This document shows positions 32,905-40,538 of a DNA stretch of 64,000 nucleotides, piece after piece. Below the pieces are notes generated by a model. That model worked only from the letters and a program-made list of their open reading frames with translations, did no database searches and was not told the DNA's origin. Position 1 is the stretch's first letter, and each line of letters opens with the position of its first letter. A program made the position numbers and the translations under genes. The DNA is taken from positions 2,480,001 to 2,544,000 of the forward strand of contig NZ_BAAAOH010000001.1 of the NCBI RefSeq assembly GCF_039530225.1, in the 5' to 3' direction. Source of the DNA: Microbacterium pumilum. Lineage in GTDB: Bacteria > Actinomycetota > Actinomycetes > Actinomycetales > Microbacteriaceae.

Positions 32905-34839
32905 CTAGAACACCCCGCCTATGACGAGCGCGATGTCTGTTCCTCTGACTCGCATCTCTCCGGCGTTGGGGTTCTGGGACTTCACCTGCGTGAACGGGTC
33001 CGGGGCGCCATCCCAGAACTCGTCGTACGAGATCGTGAAGCCCTCGGCTGCCGCCGCATCCCTCGCCTGGGCGAGCGTCTTGCCGCTCAGGTCGGGGATC
33101 GCGAACAGCGGTGGACCACTCGACACCACGAGCGTGACGGTTTCGCCGGGTTTCAGCCATCCGTCGTCGGGCCGGATCAGACGGATGACCTGGCCCGCAG
33201 CGACGGTGTCGCTCGCCTCGGTCTGGTCCTCGGCCACGACCAGGTTGAGGCCCTCCAGGGTGCTGCGAGCAGCCTCCGCGCTCTGACCCGCGACATCGGG
33301 GATGATCCCGAGCGACACCCACAGCGTCGCCTTGTCGCCCTGGTGGGCGGTGCAGCCCTCGCCGCACGCATAGGCTTCCGAGCCGTCGGCGGGCGCGAGC
33401 ATCGTGCCGACGACGAGACCGGCAGCCGAACCGGTGTACCAGGTCTCGTTCTCGTCGGCGACGTCGATCACATTCGACTGCAGGATGCCGCGGGCCTCTG
33501 TCTCCGTGTGGCCGATGAGCTTCTCGATCGTCACTTCGGCCGGGCCGAGGGAGACCAGCACGGTGACCTTCGAGTCTTTGTCGACGCGGGTGCCGCTGGT
33601 CGGCTCGGTGCCGACGACGATTCCAGGCTCGGCATCGAGACTGCTCACGCCCTTCTCGACCGCGACGAGGGAGTCGTCGGCCAGGCGTGACTCAGCCTCG
33701 GCGAAGGTGAGGTTCTCCACATCCGCCACCGCCACCAGCGAACCCGGGCCCGAGCCGAACCACCAGCCGGCCGCCGCCGCGAGCGCGGCGAGCAGGATGA
33801 CGAGCGTGATCAGCCACCACCCCTTGCCCTGCCGTCGCCTGGTGGCGCGGCGCAGGCGGGTGACGTTGTCGATGTCGCCGATGGTGGATGTCGGGCCGGT
33901 GGCGGTGAGCGGCAGCACCGTGGTGAGCTCGCCCGTCGTCGTGGCCTCGCGGATGGTGCCGGTCTGCGCGGTGCGGGCGATCACCGGGGTGATGCCGAGG
34001 TCGCGTTCGATCTCGCGCAGCCGGGTCAGCATCTCACCCGCGTCGACCGGGCGCTCATCGGGCGACTTCTCCGTCGCCCACAGCACGAGTTCATCGAGCT
34101 GCTCGGGTACCCCGGGATTCTTGACGCTCGGACGCGGCACCGAATCCGTCGCGTGCTGGAAGGCGATCTGCATGGGCTGCTCGCCTTTGTACGGCTGTTC
34201 GCCGGTCAGCATCTCGTAGAGCATGATGCCGAGGGAGTAGATGTCGCTGCGGGCGTCCGCGGTGCCGCGTGTGACGAGCTCGGGAGCGAGGTAGGCGATC
34301 GTGCCGAGCAGCTGGGCCCCGGTCGCCGTGTTCGCAGTGGTGGCACGGGCGAGCCCGAAATCGCCGATCTTGATCCGGCCGTCTTCTGCGAGGAGCACAT
34401 TCTCGGGCTTGACGTCGCGGTGGACGATTCCCGCGCGATGCGCCGCCGACAACCCCGACAGGATCGCGTCCATGATCGTGATCGTCTGCGGGACGTTCAG
34501 CCTGCGCTGCTCGCGCAGCAGCTCGCGCAAAGTGATGCCGGGCAGGTACTCCATGACGAGGTACGCCATGTCGCCGTCCTGCCCCTGGTCGAAGACGTTG
34601 ACGACGTGCGGGTCCGCGAGGCGGGCGGCCGCTCGAGCCTCTTGGATGAAGCGGCTCTGGAAGACGGTGTCGTCGCTCAGGTGACCATGCATCACCTTGA
34701 GCGCGATCCGCCGCTCGAGTCGCAGGTCGGTCGCCACATACACGGTCGCCATCCCTCCGCGCGCAATGCGTGCGCGGACCCGGTATCGGCCGTCGACGAG
34801 TCGGCCGATGAGCGGGTCGGTCTGCTGACTCGTGCTCAC
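32905..34839 (-). CDS. pknL: Ser/Thr protein kinase with four PASTA domains (PknL-like)
   Basis: A 644-residue membrane kinase. The cytosolic kinase domain spans about residues 18-280: the glycine loop ARGGMATVY, ATP lysine K48, catalytic D142 in HRDVKPEN, and DFG at 160-162. A basic juxtamembrane linker precedes a single helix (WLITLVILLAALAAAAGWWF, near residue 350), and four extracellular PASTA repeats follow, which bind uncrosslinked peptidoglycan. Neighbourhood (aroG, an Rv2175c-like gene, polyprenyl synthetase, mraZ) matches PknL of M. tuberculosis rather than PknB, although PknL there has no PASTA domains, so this may be a lineage-specific combination. GTG 34839 lies 6 nt after TAGACT. 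Likely substrates in the window are the Rv2175c-like protein and GarA (inference). Confidence 0.88.
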   Translation of the reverse strand: MSTSQQTDPLIGRLVDGRYRVRARIARGGMATVYVATDLRLERRIALKVMHGHLSDDTVFQSRFIQEARAAARLADPHVVNVFDQGQDGDMAYLVMEYLPGITLRELLREQRRLNVPQTITIMDAILSGLSAAHRAGIVHRDVKPENVLLAEDGRIKIGDFGLARATTANTATGAQLLGTIAYLAPELVTRGTADARSDIYSLGIMLYEMLTGEQPYKGEQPMQIAFQHATDSVPRPSVKNPGVPEQLDELVLWATEKSPDERPVDAGEMLTRLREIERDLGITPVIARTAQTGTIREATTTGELTTVLPLTATGPTSTIGDIDNVTRLRRATRRRQGKGWWLITLVILLAALAAAAGWWFGSGPGSLVAVADVENLTFAEAESRLADDSLVAVEKGVSSLDAEPGIVVGTEPTSGTRVDKDSKVTVLVSLGPAEVTIEKLIGHTETEARGILQSNVIDVADENETWYTGSAAGLVVGTMLAPADGSEAYACGEGCTAHQGDKATLWVSLGIIPDVAGQSAEAARSTLEGLNLVVAEDQTEASDTVAAGQVIRLIRPDDGWLKPGETVTLVVSSGPPLFAIPDLSGKTLAQARDAAAAEGFTISYDEFWDGAPDPFTQVKSQNPNAGEMRVRGTDIALVIGGVF

Positions 34840-34845
34840 GCTGAG

Positions 34846-34851
34846 AGTCTA
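34846..34851 (-). promoter_or_regulatory. -10 hexamer TAGACT, leaderless start of the kinase
   Basis: TAGACT ends 6 nt before the GTG at 34839. Confidence 0.55.
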
Positions 34852-34909
34852 CGGACGGGTACCTGCGAGGACGCGGAGCGGCTCACCCCGCTGTCGAGAG
34901 CGCCGCGCG

Positions 34910-36151
34910 TCAGCCGACCGCGGCAAGCCACGCCCAGGCCGACTTCTCCCACTTCGCGTAGGCGTCGGGATAGGCGGAGATCTGAACTGCCTGAGCCGCC
35001 TGCGCGAAGGTCAGACCCTGCCACCCGGGGATGTCGAGGAGTCCCTTCGTGCGGCTGCCGTTGGGGTCGGATGCACCGCCGTAGAAGGCCTTCACGGCCC
35101 GGACCGGGTCGCTGACCTCGGCCGCCGTGCCCCACCCGGTGCTTGGGCGCTGCTGGAAGAGCCCCAGCGAGTCCCGGTCGCCCCGGTCGAGATTGCGCAT
35201 CGAGGACTCCTGCATCGCGGTGCCGAGTGCGATCGCGATGCCGCGGTCGGGCACACCCAGCTCGCGCCCGACGCGCACGATCAGCTGGGCGTTGGCGATC
35301 TGCTCGCCGTCGAGGCCGGCGCTCGCTGCTGCGGGTGCGGCAGCCGCGGGCATCGCACCGGGAATCGTGATCGTCTGACCGGGGTAGATGATGGACGACC
35401 ACCCGAGCTTGTTCGCGGCGAGGACCGCCTGAATCGAGACACCGTGACCGGCGGCGATCGAGCTGATCGTGTCCCCGGCCTTGATCTTGTAGCTGCCGCG
35501 GGCAGCGGGCGCGGGCGCCTTCGGAGCTGCAGGTGCCGCAGCCGGCGCCTGCGGCGCGGCTGGTGCGGAAGCGGGAGCGGCCGCGAGCGCCGCCTTGCCC
35601 GGAATGACGAGTGAGTTGCCCGGGTAGATGATCGAGGACCATCCCAGCCCGTTCGCCGACAGCACCGCTTGGATCGAGACCCCGTGGCGGCTCGCGATCG
35701 CGCTGATGGTGTCACCGCGCTGGACGGTGTAGGTGCCGGATGACGCAGCCGGTGCGGCCGGGGCGGGAGCTGCGGGCGCGGCAGCGGCGGGCTTCGAGCC
35801 CGTGAGGCGCAGCACGTCGCCGGGGTGGATGATCGACCTCCAGCCGAGGCCGTTCAAGGCCAGGAGGTCGACGGTGCGGAGTCCGAACCGGGTCGCGATC
35901 GCACTGACGGTGTCGCCCTGCCTGACCGTATATGTCGCCGGGACGGCGCTCGCCACGACGCGGAGTGTGAGTCCGGAGCCGTGCGCCGAGGCGGGGAGCG
36001 CACGCAGCATCCGCTCGTCGGACCGGGTCTCGCTGGCATTCGCGGGTGTCGCGCTCAGAACGAGCGCAATGGATCCGGCGAGCGCAACAGGCACTCCTCC
36101 GGCGAGGACGCGCGAAGTGCGCCCACGGTGGATGTGGTGTTCGGGTCGCAA
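34910..36151 (-). CDS. exported cell-wall protein with three LysM domains
   Basis: A 413-residue exported protein. A signal peptide (residues about 1-40, ending TPANAS) is followed by three LysM repeats at about residues 73-117, 140-184 and 216-260, separated by Ala/Pro linkers. Repeats two and three are nearly identical in sequence (HGVSIQAVL, LGWSSIIYPG), suggesting a recent duplication. The C-terminal 140 residues resemble a goose-type or transglycosylase-like peptidoglycan hydrolase fold (LGTAMQESSMRNLDRGDRDSLGLFQQRPS, where Glu in QES is the likely catalytic acid). Probable role: binding and cutting peptidoglycan. The start appears to be TTG 36151, 6 nt after GGGGGG. Confidence 0.85.
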   Translation of the reverse strand: MRPEHHIHRGRTSRVLAGGVPVALAGSIALVLSATPANASETRSDERMLRALPASAHGSGLTLRVVASAVPATYTVRQGDTVSAIATRFGLRTVDLLALNGLGWRSIIHPGDVLRLTGSKPAAAAPAAPAPAAPAASSGTYTVQRGDTISAIASRHGVSIQAVLSANGLGWSSIIYPGNSLVIPGKAALAAAPASAPAAPQAPAAAPAAPKAPAPAARGSYKIKAGDTISSIAAGHGVSIQAVLAANKLGWSSIIYPGQTITIPGAMPAAAAPAAASAGLDGEQIANAQLIVRVGRELGVPDRGIAIALGTAMQESSMRNLDRGDRDSLGLFQQRPSTGWGTAAEVSDPVRAVKAFYGGASDPNGSRTKGLLDIPGWQGLTFAQAAQAVQISAYPDAYAKWEKSAWAWLAAVG

Positions 36152-36301
36152 GAGATTCCCCCCTCTATCGACTCAGCAAACCGTGTCACGGAAGTGAATT
36201 AGTGTCAACTGATGCTACGCAAGGGGCTCAAGTGACCAATGGGGCGGATGTGACTGGGCAACCGGGATGCACAGGGATCGTTCCGGTGGGATAGTGGCTG
36301 G

Positions 36302-36652
36302 GTGACCGCTGACTCCGCGCCGCGAATCCAGACCGATTGGCTCAGCCTTCCCGAACTCGTGGAGGTGCTGGACGAGCCGCTCGGCCGTGTACGGCGCCTG
36401 CTCGACGAATCCCAGCTCGTCGCCACCCGACGAGACGGCGCACTGAAAGTGCCTGCCGTCTTCATCGTCGACGGACATCCGCTCTCATCGCTGCGAGGCA
36501 CGATCTTCGTGCTGCACGATGCGGGATTCACCGACGACGAGGTCATCGACTGGCTGCTGGAGCCGGACGACTCGATCGGCATCCCGCCCATCGAGGCGCT
36601 GCGCGCAGGTCGAAAGAGCGAAGTGCGGCGCGTGGCGCAGAGTCTCGCCTGA
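36302..36652 (+). CDS. Rv2175c-like DNA-binding protein
   Basis: A 116-residue protein matching the Rv2175c family, a winged-helix DNA-binding protein that in M. tuberculosis is phosphorylated by PknL. The WLSLPELVEVLDEPLGRVRRLLDESQL segment reads as the helix-turn-helix, followed by a VPAVFIVDGHPL wing and a compact C-terminus (RGTIFVLHDAGFTDDEVIDWLL). The gene is placed between the LysM protein and polyprenyl synthetase, and faces away from the kinase, but the same set of genes occurs together. GTG 36302 follows ATAGTGG, a weak -10. The target DNA is unknown. Confidence 0.8.
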   Translation: MTADSAPRIQTDWLSLPELVEVLDEPLGRVRRLLDESQLVATRRDGALKVPAVFIVDGHPLSSLRGTIFVLHDAGFTDDEVIDWLLEPDDSIGIPPIEALRAGRKSEVRRVAQSLA

Positions 36653-36688
36653 CGCCGGTTCGACGGGCACAGCGACCGGGGCGCACGC

Positions 36689-37783
36689 TCAGGTGACGCG
36701 GACCGTCGCAGACCGCGCGAGATCCCTCAGTTCGCCGACGGCACCGTTGCCGAGACGCGCTCCGGAGAGGGCACGGTCCGCTTCGCGGGCGTACTCCGCG
36801 ATGAGTGCCTCGACGCGGTCGAGCGCTCCGGTGTCGGTGATGGTGCGCTGCAGCGATGCGATCTGATCGGCATCGAGATCCGGATCGCCGATGAGCTCGT
36901 CGACGATCCGCCGTGCCGACGGTGCGAGCGCTTCGCGTGCGAACGCGACGAGCACCGTACGTTTGCCCTCGCGTAGGTCGTCGCCGGATGGCTTGCCGGT
37001 CTCGCGCTCGTCGCCGAAGACTCCGAGCACGTCGTCTCGCAACTGGAAGGCCATGCCGAGTGGATGGCCGAATGCCGCCAGCGCCGCGGACTGCGGTGCA
37101 TCGGCCCCGGCGAGCGCGGCGCCGAGCGCGAGCGGCCGCTGCACGCTGTAACGCGCGGACTTCAACGACGCGACGCGAAGCGCCCGGTCCGCATGCCGAT
37201 CGTCGGGCTCGGAACGGAACGCAGACTCCTCGGCGATATCGAGGAACTGGCCGAGCGTGACTTCGCGTCGCATCGCCGCGTACTCCTCGCGTGCGGCCGG
37301 CGCGTGCGATCCGACGGCGGCGGCGAGCGCCTCCTCGAGCAGGTCGTCGCTCCACGCCACGAGCAGATCGCCGAGCAGGATGGCCGACGATCGCCCGAAG
37401 GCTGCGGCATCCCCGACCCATCCCGCCGAGCGATGCGCGCCCTCGAGCGCCCGATGCGCCGCCGGGCGCCCGCGGCGCGTATCCGAGTTGTCGATCACGT
37501 CGTCATGGACGAGCGCAGCGGCGTGGAACACCTCGAGCGCCGCAGCCGCTGTCACCACCGACGACGGTGCGTCGGCAGCGGGATTCGACGCTTCGGCGAT
37601 GGCTCGCCAGCCCGCGATGCAGAATCGTCCGCGGAGTCGTTTGCCACCGGTCACCGCGACCGTGGCCGCGTCGACCAGAACGGCCGCCTCGGCGCCGAAC
37701 TCGGCCGCTGCGCGGCGCTGACCTCCGATAAAGATGTCCAGTCGCTGGGAAATCGCTTCGACCGGGTCGATGGAGGCTGTCAC
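36689..37783 (-). CDS. idsA: polyprenyl (geranylgeranyl-type) diphosphate synthase
   Basis: A 364-residue trans-isoprenyl diphosphate synthase. The first aspartate-rich motif is DDVID (D94, D95, D98) in HDDVIDNSDTRRG, a DDxxD pair with one substitution in spacing; the second is RDDVLGVFGDERETGKPSGDD; FQLRDD and GKR LRGRF (near residue 48) complete the active site. It condenses isopentenyl diphosphate onto allylic primers; chain length is uncertain because the residues before motif one are AAALVHDD. The position next to the Rv2175c-like gene matches IdsA2 (Rv2173). GTG 37783 is 6 nt after TAGGCT. Confidence 0.88.
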   Translation of the reverse strand: MTASIDPVEAISQRLDIFIGGQRRAAAEFGAEAAVLVDAATVAVTGGKRLRGRFCIAGWRAIAEASNPAADAPSSVVTAAAALEVFHAAALVHDDVIDNSDTRRGRPAAHRALEGAHRSAGWVGDAAAFGRSSAILLGDLLVAWSDDLLEEALAAAVGSHAPAAREEYAAMRREVTLGQFLDIAEESAFRSEPDDRHADRALRVASLKSARYSVQRPLALGAALAGADAPQSAALAAFGHPLGMAFQLRDDVLGVFGDERETGKPSGDDLREGKRTVLVAFAREALAPSARRIVDELIGDPDLDADQIASLQRTITDTGALDRVEALIAEYAREADRALSGARLGNGAVGELRDLARSATVRVT

Positions 37784-37789
37784 GGGCCT

Positions 37790-37795
37790 AGCCTA
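37790..37795 (-). promoter_or_regulatory. -10 hexamer TAGGCT, leaderless start of idsA
   Basis: TAGGCT ends 6 nt before the GTG at 37783. Confidence 0.55.
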
Positions 37796-37812
37796 GTGAT
37801 CCAGGGCACGCG

Positions 37813-37818
37813 TAGAAT
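37813..37818 (+). promoter_or_regulatory. -10 hexamer TAGAAT of the DUF3040 gene
   Basis: TAGAAT lies 30 nt before the ATG at 37849; the leader carries an AGAGGGGG ribosome site. Confidence 0.5.
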
Positions 37819-37848
37819 CGACGTGATCGAGCCACCAGAGGGGGATGA

Positions 37849-38232
37849 ATGCCACTCTCCGAACAGGAGCAGCGACTGCTCGATGAGATGGAACGCCATC
37901 TCATGCGCAATGACGCGGACGTCGTCAGTGCGCCCCGCGACGGTCGCACGCTGAGTTATCGCAACATCGTGTACGGCACCGTCCTGGTGCTGCTCGGTCT
38001 GGGCGGGCTCATCGTGGGCGTCGCCATCGGCCCCCAGGTCGCCGGCATCATCGTCGGAGTCCTCGGCTTCCTCGTCATGCTCGGCGGCGTCATCCTGGCC
38101 GTCACGCCGACGCGCGCCGTCGCGCCGTTGCCCACCGAGCCGGCGCGACCTACGGCCGTACCGCCTCGCGCCAATTCCTCCTTCATGGATCGTATGAACG
38201 ACCGGTGGGACAAGCGGCAGGGCGAGCGCTGA
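37849..38232 (+). CDS. DUF3040 membrane protein
   Basis: A 127-residue protein of the DUF3040 family, opening with MPLSEQEQRLLDEMERHL, the family signature. Two adjacent transmembrane helices (about residues 41-63 and 67-88) are followed by a short Pro/Arg-rich tail. In mycobacteria the homologue (Rv2169c) precedes the division cluster; its function is unknown. A strong ribosome site AGAGGGGGATG lies before the ATG. The gene ends 30 nt before a rho-independent terminator. Confidence 0.88.
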   Translation: MPLSEQEQRLLDEMERHLMRNDADVVSAPRDGRTLSYRNIVYGTVLVLLGLGGLIVGVAIGPQVAGIIVGVLGFLVMLGGVILAVTPTRAVAPLPTEPARPTAVPPRANSSFMDRMNDRWDKRQGER

Positions 38233-38261
38233 TCCGCATCCACCACTGAGTTCTACAGCTG

Positions 38262-38285
38262 AGCACCGACCTCCGGGTCGGTGCT
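38262..38285 (+). terminator. rho-independent terminator after the DUF3040 gene
   Basis: AGCACCGACC pairs with GGTCGGTGCT over 10 bp, with a TCCG tetraloop and followed by TTTGTTT. It isolates mraZ transcription from upstream genes. Confidence 0.92.
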
Positions 38286-38363
38286 TTTGTTTGCGCGGAC
38301 GGTGGTGACGACTCCCCACCAGCGGATGCCGGCGGCGTTGCCGCGCATCGAATGGGTGACAAA

Positions 38364-38389
38364 GTGGAGGAAAGTGGAGTAACGTGGCG
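38364..38389 (+). promoter_or_regulatory. MraZ boxes (three direct repeats) upstream of mraZ
   Basis: GTGGAG (38364-38369), GTGGAG (38374-38379) and GTGGCG (38384-38389) recur exactly every 10 bp, one helical turn. The pattern matches the direct-repeat operator described for MraZ, which represses its own promoter. The promoter itself should overlap or lie near this region; a -10 could not be fixed. Confidence 0.8.
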
Positions 38390-38428
38390 GGCAACCCGGG
38401 GGGCCGGAACAAAGGGGGGTGATGGCGG

Positions 38429-38860
38429 ATGCTGTTGGGCACGCACACTCCCAAACTCGACGACAAGGGCCGCGTCATCCTCCCGTCGAAGTTCCGGGAT
38501 GACCTCGGGGCCGGCATCGTCGTCACGCGTGGACAGGATCGTTGCCTGTACGTCTTCAGCACGCAGGAGTTCGAGCGGATCCATGAGCGGATCCGCGAGG
38601 CACCGCTGAGCAACAAGACGACGCGCGACTTCCTTCGAATGTTCCTGTCGGGCGCCAGCGCCGAGAAGCCCGATAGCCAGAACCGCATCACCATCCCCCC
38701 TCCGCTGCGCTCGTACGCCGGCCTCGAGCGCGACCTCGTCGTCACGGGCGTCGGCGCTCACGCCGAGATCTGGAACGCCGAAGCCTGGGCCACCTACGCC
38801 GAAGGCAATGAAGAGAGCTATGCCGAACTGGAGCAGGAGGTGATTCCGGGCCTGTTCTGA
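38429..38860 (+). CDS. mraZ: transcriptional regulator MraZ
   Basis: A 143-residue DNA-binding protein made of two swapped-hairpin AbrB-like halves: GTHTPKLDDKGRVILPSKFRDDL (first) and EKPDSQNRITIPPPLRSYAGL (second), each with the D-x-x-x-R-x-x-x-P motif. MraZ forms a ring and binds the direct repeats in front of its own gene, repressing the dcw operon. It is the first gene of the cluster. ATG 38429 follows an AAGGGGGGTG ribosome site. Confidence 0.95.
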   Translation: MLLGTHTPKLDDKGRVILPSKFRDDLGAGIVVTRGQDRCLYVFSTQEFERIHERIREAPLSNKTTRDFLRMFLSGASAEKPDSQNRITIPPPLRSYAGLERDLVVTGVGAHAEIWNAEAWATYAEGNEESYAELEQEVIPGLF

Positions 38861-38963
38861 GGCCCCCCGGTCCTGACTCCCAGCCGCTCCCGCCCTGACG
38901 CACTTCCCCGGCGCCAGGTCAGAGCGGATGGGGATCAGGGCCTGGGGACCGGGACCCGACATC

Positions 38964-39917
38964 ATGAACCTCCGCGACATCCATACCCCGGTACTGCTCG
39001 ATCGCTGCATCGAGCTGCTCGCCCCCGCGCTCGAGCGCGACGGTGCCGTCTTCGTCGACGCCACACTCGGCATGGGCGGGCACTCCGAGGCTTTTCTCGA
39101 GCGCTTCCCGGCGCTGCGGCTCGTCGGCCTCGATCGCGACCAGGATGCCCTGCGCATCGCCCGCGAGCGTCTGGCACGCTTCGCCGACCGTGTCACGCTC
39201 GTGCACACCGTCTACGACGGCATCGCGGAGGCCGTGGCATCTGCCGGATTCGACGCGGCCGACGCGATCCTCTTCGATCTCGGCGTCTCGTCGCTGCAGC
39301 TCGATGTCGCCGACCGCGGCTTCGCCTACTCGCAGGACGCGCCGCTCGACATGCGGATGGACCAGTCCACCGGTACGACGGCGGCAGACATCCTCGCGAC
39401 GTATGGCGAAGGCGACCTGCGCCGCATCTTCGAGCGGTACGGCGAGGAGAAGCTCGCCGGCCGTTACGCGCGCGCCATCATCGCGGCGCGGGCCCAGGCG
39501 CCGATCGAACGTTCGGGGCGCCTCGTCGACATCCTCGTGACCGCGACGCCCTATGCCGCGCAGCGCACCGGCCACCCCGCCAAGCGTGTGTTCCAGGCGC
39601 TGCGCATCGAGGTCAACCGTGAACTGGCGGTGCTCGAGCGGGCGATCCCTGCGGCTCTCGGCATCCTGCCGGTGGGCGGCCGGATCGTCGTGCTCGCCTA
39701 CCAGTCGCTCGAGGACCGGCTCGTCAAGCGCGAGTTCGCGCGGTCTTCGGCATCGACGGCGCCATCCGGGCTGCCGGTCGAGCTGCCCGAGCACACCCCT
39801 CGCTTCCGGCTGCTGGTCAAGGGTGCGGAACTCGCGCCCGACGACGAGCGAGCCACGAACCCGCGTGCGACGTCCGTGCGGCTCCGCGCGGCCGAGCGAG
39901 TGGAGGCGGCGGTATGA
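38964..39917 (+). CDS. rsmH: 16S rRNA (cytosine-1402-N4)-methyltransferase
   Basis: A 317-residue SAM-dependent methyltransferase. [15 protein letters not shown] opens the family, [14 protein letters not shown] is the SAM-binding loop (motif I), [18 protein letters not shown] and [12 protein letters not shown] are conserved RsmH segments, and [13 protein letters not shown] is near the end. It methylates C1402 of 16S rRNA in the ribosomal decoding centre. ATG 38964 gives the usual N-terminus; an in-frame ATG at 38928 would add 12 residues and cannot be excluded. The stop overlaps the next start by 4 nt (ATGA). Confidence 0.93.
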   Translation: MNLRDIHTPVLLDRCIELLAPALERDGAVFVDATLGMGGHSEAFLERFPALRLVGLDRDQDALRIARERLARFADRVTLVHTVYDGIAEAVASAGFDAADAILFDLGVSSLQLDVADRGFAYSQDAPLDMRMDQSTGTTAADILATYGEGDLRRIFERYGEEKLAGRYARAIIAARAQAPIERSGRLVDILVTATPYAAQRTGHPAKRVFQALRIEVNRELAVLERAIPAALGILPVGGRIVVLAYQSLEDRLVKREFARSSASTAPSGLPVELPEHTPRFRLLVKGAELAPDDERATNPRATSVRLRAAERVEAAV

Positions 39918-40534
39918 GCGCCACGGCGACCGTACGTCCGGCGGCAGCACCCGCACCGCGCCGGAAGGATGCGCCGCGCGAACGCCTGCGCGTCGTCGAG
40001 GCGCCGGCGCGTCGGCGACGGCCGCGCCAGCTCTACGGGATCGTGGCGGTGCTCGGGGCCATCACGATCGGTGCGGCTCAGATGACGCTGTCCATTCTCA
40101 CGACCCAGACGTCCTACGAGCTGTCATCGCTGGCCGGCGAGCAGCGGACCCTGACGTATCAGAAGCAGATGCTCTACGACGATGTCGCGGGCCTCAGCTC
40201 GCCGCAGTACCTGGCGGCGAACGCCGCCGCCCTCGGCATGGTCATCGACGAGTCGCCGAACTATCTGCGGCTGAGCGACGGCGCGCTCCTCGGCGCCGGC
40301 GATGTGTCGCTCGGCAAGTCGTCCGTCGATGCGATCGGCCGCGGAGTCGTCGCGAACGCGCTCATCACCGACACGCCGCTCGTCACCGACCCCGACGCCA
40401 CGATCGAGGGCGTCCCGGTCGAGACACCCGCGGACAACAAGACCGGTGGCAAGAAGGCCGGCGGCAAGAAGGCCGCAGTCGCGAACACTCCGGCGCCGGT
40501 GACGGACGGACTCCCCACCCCGAGCACACACTGA
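39914..40534 (+). CDS. ftsL: FtsL-like cell division protein
   Basis: A 206-residue single-pass membrane protein in the ftsL position. The cytosolic N-terminus is basic and Ala/Pro-rich, a transmembrane helix is [22 protein letters not shown] (about residues 40-61), and an extracytoplasmic coiled-coil-like segment follows ([21 protein letters not shown]). The Lys/Gly-rich C-terminal tail, with two KAGGKKA-like repeats, is longer than in E. coli FtsL. FtsL with FtsB and FtsQ activates septal synthesis by FtsWI. It overlaps rsmH by 4 nt and is 4 nt from ftsI. Confidence 0.78.
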   Translation: MSATATVRPAAAPAPRRKDAPRERLRVVEAPARRRRPRQLYGIVAVLGAITIGAAQMTLSILTTQTSYELSSLAGEQRTLTYQKQMLYDDVAGLSSPQYLAANAAALGMVIDESPNYLRLSDGALLGAGDVSLGKSSVDAIGRGVVANALITDTPLVTDPDATIEGVPVETPADNKTGGKKAGGKKAAVANTPAPVTDGLPTPSTH

Positions 40535-40538
40535 TCAC

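Noticed and set aside
36653..36688. Terminator between the Rv2175c-like gene and idsA
   Set aside because: 36 nt with no convincing stem; convergent genes may overlap in their transcripts.
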